Source: CAYSPT01 sp964432985
GTDB lineage: Bacteria; Muiribacteriota; CAYSPT01
Direction: 5' to 3'
DNA: 63,378 nt
NCBI GenBank assembly: GCA_964432985.1
Contig: CAYSPT010000029.1
Coordinates: 1-63,378, forward strand
In this document: positions 40,007 to 47,686 of the stretch, piece after piece
Position numbering within the stretch: the stretch's first letter is position 1
Layout of the letters: each line of letters opens with the position of its first letter
Made by a program: the position numbers and the translations under genes
Notes under the pieces: generated by a model
Database searches by the model: none
Told to the model about the DNA's origin: nothing
Seen by the model: only the letters and a program-made list of their open reading frames with translations

Positions 40007-41365
40007 TGCAACGAGTCACAGTCCTTGATTTTAGAAGAGCTTTTTGGGGAACTGAACCCTGTCCAAAAAAAGGAGCTTAAAGAACATCTCAAGACTTGTA
40101 CGGCCTGCAGTAAAGAGTACGACCAGCACCGGCAAACTCTTAACCTGTGTGCTTCTCTACCGCTCCATACCCCGCCGGAATTCATTACCAGGACGGTTGT
40201 CAACGAAGCGGCCAAAGCCGTGGAAGAGGCTAAAGCCCTGGAAGCGGCCAAAGCCGTGGTGGAGCGGCACATTGTAGTTACAGATACGAGAAAGAAGAAG
40301 GTGTGGTTCGACTTTTCTTTCTGGCGCGTGGCCGTCCCCCTGGCCGGTCTGGCAGCGATTATCCTGGCCGCTATTATGACGCCTTTCATTATGGGGGGAG
40401 ACAGTCTGGAAAGTAAGCAGGAAACCTCCTCTTCCCTGGCAAAGACTAAAGAGCGTGGTTTTACCGAATCAGCTCCCGTAGCGGTAGCCGACATATCATT
40501 GAAGTCGGAAGAAGACACATTTACAGATGAAGACGCATTTGCCGAAGGCGCGTTTGCCGAAAGCACACTTGCCGAAGATACGGCAGTTGCGGACAGGGAA
40601 TTGAAAGCTTACCCGGCACCGGGTGCTAAGGAAGTTCACGACAAGGGTACCGCCGTCCAGGAACCCACTCCCGTGGTTGTAGCCGATTCGGGGCTGGGGA
40701 TGGGAGTCCCTCCGGAGGTAATGGAGGAGGAAACATCGTTCAAGGACGCCTTTATGCCCACTCAGCCGACCGGTATGGCCGTGAGTGCACCAGCGGCCCA
40801 GTTATCTTCCGGCACCGTGGACGCAGATGCGGAAGCAGACGAGGAGTTCACTCTTTCTGACGTCGAATTCAGTCGGACGAAGCCGGTGGTTCTTACGGAG
40901 ATTCCCCAGCTTCAACAATTCATTCAAGTAGCTGAATCACGCTCTCCCCGCCCCTCCATGCCGCAGGTTCGCAGGCGTTCCGTGCAAAAGAGATCCGAGC
41001 GGAGCGGGCAACCTGTTACCACGGCCGATTGGAGTGCGGACCGCCGCCGGTACGAACAACCGCCCGCCGGTCAGTCACTCTCGGCAGTCAACGTTCCCGG
41101 GCTCATCCTGCTTGAGGCAGAGCGGATGACATCGGAAGGCTTTCTGACCCAGGCTGCCGGTCTTTACCATTTCTTCCTGATCAACTACCCGGAATCCGCC
41201 CGGGCTCCGGACGTCTGGCGCTCACTGGTTATATGCCTTCTCGAAGCCGGTGAATTCCAGGCCGCGCAGAAAAATGACGCCATTCTCCGGGAGCGTCTGC
41301 CCACTTTGGCACGGCACGTTCCGCCTTTCACCGAACTGCTCAAAGACAGTTTGAAGGACGAATAG
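40001..41365 (+). CDS. Anti-sigma factor with zinc-finger-like N-terminus and TPR-like tail
   Basis: A 454-residue membrane protein. The N-terminal zf-HC2/ASD-like module has ELFGELNPVQKKELKEHLKTCTACSKEY (His-x3-Cys-x2-Cys), expected to bind the sigma factor. One membrane helix lies at about residues 110-130 (VAVPLAGLAAIILAAIM). The large outer part is Glu/Ala- and Pro-rich with small repeats (FAEGAFAESTLAED). It ends in a helical TPR-like segment (GLILLEAERMTSEGFLTQAAGLYHFFLINYP). GAGGGAG precedes ATG 40001. Confidence 0.85.
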   Translation: MNCNESQSLILEELFGELNPVQKKELKEHLKTCTACSKEYDQHRQTLNLCASLPLHTPPEFITRTVVNEAAKAVEEAKALEAAKAVVERHIVVTDTRKKKVWFDFSFWRVAVPLAGLAAIILAAIMTPFIMGGDSLESKQETSSSLAKTKERGFTESAPVAVADISLKSEEDTFTDEDAFAEGAFAESTLAEDTAVADRELKAYPAPGAKEVHDKGTAVQEPTPVVVADSGLGMGVPPEVMEEETSFKDAFMPTQPTGMAVSAPAAQLSSGTVDADAEADEEFTLSDVEFSRTKPVVLTEIPQLQQFIQVAESRSPRPSMPQVRRRSVQKRSERSGQPVTTADWSADRRRYEQPPAGQSLSAVNVPGLILLEAERMTSEGFLTQAAGLYHFFLINYPESARAPDVWRSLVICLLEAGEFQAAQKNDAILRERLPTLARHVPPFTELLKDSLKDE

Positions 41366-41445
41366 AGCACCCTTCCCCCGGCCTATTTTGTGCGTTTACT
41401 ATCTTTTGGCACGATATAAGCAATATTTACCTGATGAATTAGGTG

Positions 41446-41480
41446 GAATACCTACTGAGGTTACCCCCTCAGTTGTATTC
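41446..41480 (+). other. Imperfect stem-loop before the anti-sigma operon terminator
   Basis: GAATAC-CT-ACTGAGG pairs with CCTCAGT-T-GTATTC around loop TTACCC. It lies 80 bases past the anti-sigma stop and 22 bases before the terminator. It may be an RNA processing or stability element. The rest of the 350-base gap up to 41715 shows no gene. Confidence 0.5.
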
Positions 41481-41501
41481 AACAACTGATCCCCCCTAAT
41501 G

Positions 41502-41531
41502 AGCCCCTCCGCGAAAAGGGGCTTTTTTTTT
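41502..41531 (+). terminator. Rho-independent terminator of the fliS-sigma operon
   Basis: AGCCCCT pairs with AGGGGCT around loop CCGCGAAA, followed by nine Ts. This is the clearest intrinsic terminator in the window. Confidence 0.9.
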
Positions 41532-41715
41532 GGGCTTTTCCCCCTTCGCTTTTCGTGTTACATGAAGGGACCTCTTTAGCAGCAGGTAGAAGAGGATACT
41601 GTTCACCAGTGTCAAAAAATTGAAAAAACCTGTGGGAAAATGCTAATTATTTAACACCTACAGGCTTTTCTGCAGCCTTCCAGCCATCGATTTCACAACC
41701 CGGATAAAGAAAAAT

Positions 41716-42354
41716 CTATATTTTTTTGGGGCACCATTTCGCAACCGGACAGCAACTGCAGTCAGGACGCCTGGCCTTGCACACCATGCGGCCATGAAAA
41801 ACGAGTAAGTGGCTGAACAAAGTCCAGTGTTTTTTAGGAACGACGACCATGAGGTCCTGTTCGATTTTCACCGGGTTAGCGGAGGAGGTCAACTCCAACC
41901 TACCCGAAAGCCGTTTGACATGGGTGTCAACAACCATACCGGGGATGCCGAATGCATTTCCCAAAACGACATTGGCTGTCTTTCGCCCCACTCCTTTGAG
42001 GCTCACCAATTCATCAAGCGTATCCGGAACAGAACCCGAAAAATGCTGGACTATATCACGGGCACAGGCAAGTAGACTGGATGTCTTGTTGCGGAAAAAT
42101 CCGGTTGACTTGATTATCTCCATGAGTCTTTCACCATCTGCCGCAGCCAGAGTTGCAGGAGACGGATACTCTGAAAAAAGTATCGGAGTCACCGTGTTGA
42201 CACGCACGTCGGTGCATTGGGCGGCAAGAATAGTCGCTACCAGCAATTGGTAAGGGTTTTCATAATCAAGCGTGCAGTCCGCATGGGGATACATCCCCTC
42301 GAGAACAGGTATAATTTTACCAACCCTGTTCTTTCTCTTCCGTAGTGAATCCAC
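41716..42354 (-). CDS. nth: Endonuclease III
   Basis: A 212-residue base-excision repair glycosylase/AP lyase for oxidised pyrimidines. The helix-hairpin-helix LVSLKGVGRKTANVVLGNAF contains the catalytic Lys125, and the catalytic Asp143 is in MVVDTHVKRL. The 4Fe-4S cluster ligands Cys192, 199, 202 and 208 have the standard x6-x2-x5 spacing. The start is GTG 42354; no strong ribosome site is visible before it. It is a single-gene unit. Confidence 0.96.
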   Translation of the reverse strand: MDSLRKRKNRVGKIIPVLEGMYPHADCTLDYENPYQLLVATILAAQCTDVRVNTVTPILFSEYPSPATLAAADGERLMEIIKSTGFFRNKTSSLLACARDIVQHFSGSVPDTLDELVSLKGVGRKTANVVLGNAFGIPGMVVDTHVKRLSGRLELTSSANPVKIEQDLMVVVPKKHWTLFSHLLVFHGRMVCKARRPDCSCCPVAKWCPKKI

Positions 42355-42453
42355 CAGTTATCACCACCATCTCTACTCTTTAAAAAAACACAATTATGTA
42401 CATATTTCAAAAGGAAATAGAAATATTGGTGAAATCAGTTGGCAAGCAAACTA

Positions 42454-42482
42454 ACCCGAATAATTCACGAATGTTCGGATTA
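42454..42482. repeat. Dispersed ACCCGAATAATTCAC element, copy 1
   Basis: ACCCGAATAATTCAC is at 42454-42468. Together with TTCGGATTA (42474-42482) the copy forms a short dyad with TAACCCGAA (42452-42460). Other copies are at 43015 and 51605. Confidence 0.7.
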
Positions 42483-42875
42483 AAGAAGTTTCGGGTCCTT
42501 TACATCGAACCGGTGACGGAATTCGGGGGGAATTTCCTGATAGGGGCTAATAGAGGGAGTCGAGGCTTCTTCGGTCAACGACTGCGCTTCACCGGTCAGA
42601 CCATGCGTTGCCCACGCCTCTCCCGTCAGAGTGAGTTCAAGAGTCACGCCAATCAGCTTAATATAGCCGTAATTAGCCTCCAACGTCATCACCGTCTCAT
42701 GCATGGCGGACCGGTACCTCTGAGCCGCACCGAATGATGTGGCCGGCGGCGGCGTCATTATGACCTCAGCCAGTTCGGGAAAAGCATAGAATAAATACCA
42801 GCCCAGGCCCAGCACTACCAGGGAAAGGAACACAATGAGCATGATCTTGAGGATTTTATAGATTAAGTCCATCAT
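42480..42875 (-). CDS. Small single-span membrane protein, unknown
   Basis: A 131-residue protein with one N-terminal membrane helix (LIYKILKIMLIVFLSLVVLGLGWYLF) and a soluble domain of about 100 residues. It has an alternating pattern (SAMHETVMTLEANYGYIKLIGVTLELTLTGEAW) and a Ser/Thr/Glu-rich, Pro-rich tail. No homology recognised. The reading frame has no rival on the other strand, and it lies alone between endonuclease III and the SpoIIE-type phosphatase gene. Confidence 0.65.
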   Translation of the reverse strand: MMDLIYKILKIMLIVFLSLVVLGLGWYLFYAFPELAEVIMTPPPATSFGAAQRYRSAMHETVMTLEANYGYIKLIGVTLELTLTGEAWATHGLTGEAQSLTEEASTPSISPYQEIPPEFRHRFDVKDPKLL

Positions 42876-43014
42876 CAGTAATCAGACTCCATCGTGTGGA
42901 TGCTCCGGATATACCGGGTATGACCTTTTCTGCTTGCCGGGTTTGATCATCTTCAGCATTTATTTACGTAAGACTTGCCAAAAATCTTCTATATAAAGTA
43001 AAATCGGCTAATAG

Positions 43015-43041
43015 ACCCGAATAATTCACATATTATCCACA
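43015..43041. repeat. Dispersed ACCCGAATAATTCAC element, copy 2, with DnaA box
   Basis: ACCCGAATAATTCAC is at 43015-43029. A perfect DnaA-box sequence, TTATCCACA, begins 4 bases later (43033-43041). Both lie upstream of the phosphatase gene. Confidence 0.65.
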
Positions 43042-43057
43042 ACCGTGCGGTGATGAT

Positions 43058-43086
43058 TCAAATATTCTTCGACGTGAGATTATATA
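43058..43086 (+). promoter_or_regulatory. Possible promoter giving a leaderless phosphatase mRNA
   Basis: A TTCAAA box is followed, after about 17 bases, by an AT-rich -10 (TTATATATA, about 43080-43088). The start would fall near 43093, 2-3 bases before ATG 43096. No ribosome site precedes that ATG. Confidence 0.35.
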
Positions 43087-43095
43087 TAACAAATC

Positions 43096-43866
43096 ATGGA
43101 AGATAAGAATTACGCTCCAACCGAGTTGGTCAAAGCCAGCTTTATGAAACGGGCCCTGCTCCCCATGCACATTCCGAAAACCGGTGATGTGCATATTTAT
43201 CCATGGTATAAACCGGTGGAACTGGTAGGGGGAGACTTCTACGACATTTTCAGCGTGGGAGTCGACAGTGTCGGGATATGCCTGGCAGACGCCAGCGGAC
43301 ACGGACAGTCTGCCGCCCTGATTGCTTCTTTGAGTAAGGTCATCATTCACACCCTGGTACGGCAGCAGGCAGAGCCCGCTGCCCTGCTGAGCAAGATTAA
43401 CTGTTTTCTTCTGGACACCCTGGTATTCGGAGAGTTTGTCGCTCTTACCTACCTGCTCATAGATCTACCGCGACACCGGGTATTGTATACCAGCGCCGGA
43501 CAATTTCCTATCCTTCTAATACGCGCAGGTACGGTAAAAAAACTCGAATCACACACTGTTAACCCCCCTCTAGGTATTTTTCGGGAGTACACTTATAAGC
43601 AAGGAGATTGTATACTGGAACCGGGGGACAAACTCGTCATGACCACCGATGGTATCCTGGAAGCAAAGGACCATACGGAAAACATGTTTTGTGACGGCAG
43701 ATTTCTCAACGTTTTGGAGAACCACAGTCAGAAAACCGGACAGAATTTTCTGGACAGCATTACAAATGAATTACTGGCATTTACCCGAGGGATCGACCAG
43801 AGAGATGACTGGACTCTCCTGGTGTTGGAGCGTGAAAACCCGGCTTACAGCCCGCGCATTTCGTGA
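43096..43866 (+). CDS. SpoIIE/RsbU-type PP2C serine phosphatase
   Basis: A 256-residue single-domain phosphatase. Metal-binding motifs are intact: VGGDFYDIF, CLADASGHGQSA, MTTDGILEAKD and the C-terminal RDDWTLLVLE. Such enzymes dephosphorylate STAS antagonists in partner-switching systems. There is no sensor domain, membrane segment or response-regulator domain. The lone STAS protein at 5478 and the STAS domains at 47687/49568 are possible substrates, though only the former keeps the phospho-serine position. The N-terminal ~30 residues (KASFMKRALLP) resemble the linker of RsbU-type proteins. Confidence 0.93.
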   Translation: MEDKNYAPTELVKASFMKRALLPMHIPKTGDVHIYPWYKPVELVGGDFYDIFSVGVDSVGICLADASGHGQSAALIASLSKVIIHTLVRQQAEPAALLSKINCFLLDTLVFGEFVALTYLLIDLPRHRVLYTSAGQFPILLIRAGTVKKLESHTVNPPLGIFREYTYKQGDCILEPGDKLVMTTDGILEAKDHTENMFCDGRFLNVLENHSQKTGQNFLDSITNELLAFTRGIDQRDDWTLLVLERENPAYSPRIS

Positions 43867-43925
43867 ACTTCTCCATACAAGAAGCCTAGCGACCAATCGG
43901 GCGCAACAGGAAGAGGTGACATCAC

Positions 43926-45755
43926 GTGCATAAAGACGTAATTGACGCAGTCAACGTAATTGACGCAGTCAACGTAATTGACGCAGTCAACGTAATTGAC
44001 GCAGTCAACGTAACTGACGCAGCCAGGTGGTGGATTGAAAACGATCCGTGTGATGAGACGAGAGAAGAAGTGGAAAAACTGCTTCAGGATAACGACACCG
44101 AGACTCTGCAAGAGCGTTTCGGAACCACACTCAGCTTTGGAACAGCCGGCCTGCGCGGTATTATCGGAGCGGGAACCAGTCTCATGAACGAATTCATGGT
44201 TGCCAGGGTCAGCCAGGGGTTGAGCAATTATCTGCTTCAACAGTTTCCCGAAGAGCAGCAGATCAGGATTGTAATCGGTTACGACGGTAGGCATAAATCA
44301 GTCCAATTCTCCCGAACATCGGCGGAGGTGTTTGCCGGGTCAGGACTCGACGTGCACATTTTTGATACCGTTATTCCCACCCCGTTGGTCTCATACGCGG
44401 TAAGATTTCTTAACGCCCATGCAGCTGTGATGGTAACCGCCAGCCACAATCCTCCCCAATACAACGGTTACAAGGTCTACTGGGCCAACGGAGCGCAAAT
44501 TATTCCTCCCCACGATTCAGGAATTTCCGCCGAGTTCGAAAAAATCACCGATTACAACCAGATAAAACGCCGCCCATTCGAGAGAGCCAAGGCAAACGGA
44601 CAGATTCATCTCCTGGGAAGTGAAGTAACCGAAACTTACATGAGCGCCATTGAAAAACTGAGGCTGCCGGCGCTGCCCGGAGACCATGGGAAACTCACCG
44701 TTGTCTACACCGCACTGCACGGAGTCGGCGCCGCTCTTTGCCTGGACGCGCTCAGGAGAAGAGGAGTAGGAAACCTGGTCCCGGTGAAGGAACAGTGCGA
44801 ACCCGATCCGGATTTCAGCACAGTGACATTTCCTAACCCCGAAGAAAAGGGGGTCCTGGACCTGGCATTGCAGCGCGCGGCTGCTGAAGAGGCCGATCTG
44901 GTACTGGCCAACGATCCTGACGCTGACCGCTTAGCAGTGGCGGTTCCAACCGGCTCGGGAAGATATCTCCAGCTTTCGGGCAACCAGGTCGGCGTTCTGC
45001 TTGGGCACTTCATTCTGGCCGGGCTTTCCAAAGAAAAGAGACTTACTGGCAAGGAGCTCATGTGCTCAACCGTGGTGTCGTCAACAATGCTGGGTCGTAT
45101 CGCCCGTAAATTCGGAATCCGTTTTGAAGAAACACTCACCGGTTTTAAATGGATCGCCAATCGGGCCATGGACCTGGAGAAGGAAGGGTACCGCTACCTG
45201 TTCGGATACGAAGAAGCACTCGGATACCTGGCCGGGCCGTATGTCAAAGACAAGGACGGTATAGTAGCCCCGGCTCTCATGGTCGACCTGGCGGCGTGGT
45301 GCTTTTCGAAAAATGAATCCATTCTTCATCACCTTGACAGCCTCTACTGTACTTACGGCTATCATGCCTGCTTCAACAAGAGCCTGGTTTTCGATCTTTC
45401 GGAGGGGCAGGACAAAATGACATCGATGATGATTACCTTCAGGGAGAATCCTCCGGATAATCTTGGAGGACTGGCCATCACGGAAAGGATGGACTGCCTG
45501 AAAGGTCTGCGGTTCGGTCCTGATGGAAGTGAAATTGGACCGACCAATTTACCGGAGTCAAACGTACTCACCTATTACCTTGAAGGAGGCGGAAGGGCAA
45601 CCATCCGGCCCAGCGGCACCGAACCCAAGGTCAAATTCTATTGCGAGGTGGTCCGCGAGGTCCCGGATCCGTCCGAACTGGACAGGGTAAAAAAGGAGGC
45701 CGAAGAGCTGGCCAGGAAGATTTCAGCCCAGATGGTCAGCCTCGCCGGGGGATAA
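43926..45755 (+). CDS. Phosphohexomutase (phosphoglucomutase/phosphomannomutase family)
   Basis: A 609-residue phosphohexomutase, probably PgcA-like (long type), interconverting hexose 1- and 6-phosphates. The active-site serine Ser173 is in VTASHNPPQYNG, the metal loop is NDPDADR, the sugar-binding loop is YLFGYEEALGY and the phosphate loop is RPSGTEPK. FGTAGLRG is present near residue 72. The unusual N-terminus carries four perfect VIDAVN repeats (residues 5-28) from an 18-bp tandem repeat. GTG 43926 is preceded by AAGAGGTGA. Confidence 0.93.
   Translation: MHKDVIDAVNVIDAVNVIDAVNVIDAVNVTDAARWWIENDPCDETREEVEKLLQDNDTETLQERFGTTLSFGTAGLRGIIGAGTSLMNEFMVARVSQGLSNYLLQQFPEEQQIRIVIGYDGRHKSVQFSRTSAEVFAGSGLDVHIFDTVIPTPLVSYAVRFLNAHAAVMVTASHNPPQYNGYKVYWANGAQIIPPHDSGISAEFEKITDYNQIKRRPFERAKANGQIHLLGSEVTETYMSAIEKLRLPALPGDHGKLTVVYTALHGVGAALCLDALRRRGVGNLVPVKEQCEPDPDFSTVTFPNPEEKGVLDLALQRAAAEEADLVLANDPDADRLAVAVPTGSGRYLQLSGNQVGVLLGHFILAGLSKEKRLTGKELMCSTVVSSTMLGRIARKFGIRFEETLTGFKWIANRAMDLEKEGYRYLFGYEEALGYLAGPYVKDKDGIVAPALMVDLAAWCFSKNESILHHLDSLYCTYGYHACFNKSLVFDLSEGQDKMTSMMITFRENPPDNLGGLAITERMDCLKGLRFGPDGSEIGPTNLPESNVLTYYLEGGGRATIRPSGTEPKVKFYCEVVREVPDPSELDRVKKEAEELARKISAQMVSLAGG
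43938..44027 (+). repeat. 18-bp in-frame tandem repeat in the phosphohexomutase gene
   Basis: Four perfect copies of GTAATTGACGCAGTCAAC (43938-44009) and one diverged copy (44010-44027). Each contains the palindrome TTGAC-GCA-GTCAA with a 3-nt centre. The repeat encodes VIDAVN per copy at the extreme N-terminus. Confidence 0.95.
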
Positions 45756-45796
45756 TATATAAAGAATAAGGGAAACCCTGATAAGCCTTTATTTTC

Positions 45797-45825
45797 TTGA
45801 CACTTCCGGTATCCACCAGTAAAAT
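45797..45825 (+). promoter_or_regulatory. Strong sigma-70 promoter of the carboxypeptidase gene
   Basis: TTGACA (45797-45802), 17-bp spacer, TAAAAT (45820-45825). The start near 45832 gives a 44-base leader ending in the GGAGG ribosome site. Confidence 0.85.
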
Positions 45826-45875
45826 TGAATGCTTTGCATTGTCTTAGAATCTATTAATATACCGGAGGTTTCACC

Positions 45876-47444
45876 ATGAAACGTTATTCACTCGTTCTGG
45901 CTCTCGCCCTCATTGTAACGATTACCGGCCTGGTTCCGGGATTTGCCGATGAACAGCCCGTTGTGCGGTCACTGGTACGGATTTCCCTGACCAGGGGAGT
46001 CACTCCAGCCTCTCTTTTTAACATGGGTATGCTGTTCGCGTGCGGCTCCAGGTTTAAAACACATCACGTGGACGTCGTTCTTCAGCCCGAAGATATCGAT
46101 TATCTGCGCAGCCGTAACATGCAGTTCGAAATTATCGAGGAAAATGTAGACGACCAGCTCAAACCATACAAAGACCGGGGTGGTCTGGGAGTCTATCGCA
46201 GCGTTCCACAGGCAGTAGAACTTCTCCATTCCTACAGCACTACTTACCCCGAGATAACAAAGCTGGAATCCATCGGCACATCATGGGAGGGCCGTGATGT
46301 CTGGGCTCTCAAAATTTCCGACAACCCAAACGAGGATGAGGAGGAACCGGCCTGTCTCGTCATGGGCGCCCACCACGCCCGAGAGTGGATTTCGTACGAA
46401 GTACCCCTGGCCCTGATCGAGCGGCTGCTCACCGGCTATGGCTCCGACGAGGCTCTCACCACCCTGATCGACGAGCGGGAGATATGGATCGTACCTATGG
46501 TCAACCCTGACGGTGTCAACCACTCACACGAAGAATACACCATGTGGCGCAAGAACCGACGCCCGGCCCCTGAACACTCAGCCCTCAGGTGGGGCAGCTC
46601 AAAGATCGGTGTCGATCCCAACCGCAACTACAGCTATCAGTGGGGCGGCGCCGGCACCAGCAGCTATCCCGGTTCTGATACCTACAAAGGTCCTGAGGCC
46701 TTTTCAGAGCCGGAAACAAGCGCCATCCGGGACCTCACCCTGCGAGAGAACTTCGCCACCGCCACCTCGTTTCACAGCTACTCGGAACTGGTACTGTACC
46801 CCTTCGGCTACGCCTATGATGTTCCCAACCCCCACGAGCCAGTTTTCAAGGAACTGGCGGAGGCTATGGCCCAATTCAATGGCTACGAGGCTATGAACAG
46901 CGCCGATCTCTACCCGGCGGCGGGGGATTCGGAAGATTGGCTTTACGGTGAGGCCGGTGTCTTTTCGATGCTCATCGAGCTGGCCAGGCGGTTTGTTCCC
47001 TCTGACAGCCAGGTACCGAAAATTTGCGAAGACAATGTCAACGCCGCTTTGTACCACATAGAGCAGGCCGGGAACCTGGTTGAAGAGCGCACCAGGCATA
47101 TTTCGGAAGTTCAGAGTTACATCGAATCCCTGCTGAAGAAAGCTTCCTTCGAAGGACGCGAACTTAATGACCGGGAGAAAAAGAAGTATCTCCGCTCGAT
47201 CCGGGTGCGCAATGTCTTCAGGACCAGGCTGGTCGAAGAAGTGTGCGCCGATACCTCCCTTGACAAGGCAAAAGAGTTCACCGCCGTGCTGTATGAACTG
47301 CCGGCCAACCTCAGGATGGTTTTCATTCCAGCGGTCAACGAAGTGCTTTCAGCCCTCAGAGAATCAGGGATACAGGATGAATTATCCCGTGAAGAACTTA
47401 TCAGGGAACTCCTTGAAATCCCCACAGGTAGAACGAGGGAATAA
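45876..47444 (+). CDS. Secreted M14-family zinc carboxypeptidase
   Basis: A 522-residue exported peptidase with a signal peptide (KRYSLVLALALIVTITGLV) and propeptide-like region up to about 105. The catalytic domain has the HxxE zinc motif His167-Glu170 in GAHHARE, the third zinc ligand His300 in SFHSYSELVLYP and the catalytic Glu368 in SMLIELAR. It should cleave C-terminal residues from peptides, or act on cell-wall peptides. The last ~100 residues are helical and charged. GGAGG precedes the ATG at a good distance. Confidence 0.94.
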   Translation: MKRYSLVLALALIVTITGLVPGFADEQPVVRSLVRISLTRGVTPASLFNMGMLFACGSRFKTHHVDVVLQPEDIDYLRSRNMQFEIIEENVDDQLKPYKDRGGLGVYRSVPQAVELLHSYSTTYPEITKLESIGTSWEGRDVWALKISDNPNEDEEEPACLVMGAHHAREWISYEVPLALIERLLTGYGSDEALTTLIDEREIWIVPMVNPDGVNHSHEEYTMWRKNRRPAPEHSALRWGSSKIGVDPNRNYSYQWGGAGTSSYPGSDTYKGPEAFSEPETSAIRDLTLRENFATATSFHSYSELVLYPFGYAYDVPNPHEPVFKELAEAMAQFNGYEAMNSADLYPAAGDSEDWLYGEAGVFSMLIELARRFVPSDSQVPKICEDNVNAALYHIEQAGNLVEERTRHISEVQSYIESLLKKASFEGRELNDREKKKYLRSIRVRNVFRTRLVEEVCADTSLDKAKEFTAVLYELPANLRMVFIPAVNEVLSALRESGIQDELSREELIRELLEIPTGRTRE

Positions 47445-47545
47445 TATCTCTGAACTGAACACGGACCTTATCAAAACCCAATAGGTAGAACGAGGGAATA
47501 GTTGTTCTGAACTGAACAAAGCCCTTCCTAAAAACCCAATCGGAA
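47426..47545. repeat. 57-bp tandem duplication at the carboxypeptidase end
   Basis: A unit beginning AGGTAGAACGAGGGAAT starts at 47426 and again at 47483 (period 57), with a diverged partial third copy ending near 47545. The first copy includes the last codons and stop of the carboxypeptidase. Confidence 0.75.
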
Positions 47546-47686
47546 ACACGAGACGTTAAGATATTCTGGGATCAGACCTGTTAAGAGTATCCTCCCAAAC
47601 GCTCAGGAGCAAAACTTCCTCACTTCTGAAGCTGTTTCAGTTATAATATGTATACCAGGTAATCTGAACCGGAGGATTTTGCCCGT

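Noticed and set aside
43938..44027. CRISPR array or transposon end
   Set aside because: The 18-bp units are contiguous, in frame, and encode VIDAVN within an intact enzyme gene.
43845..44294. Minus-strand frame with VDCVNY repeats
   Set aside because: It is simply the reverse reading of the 18-bp repeat and the phosphohexomutase gene.
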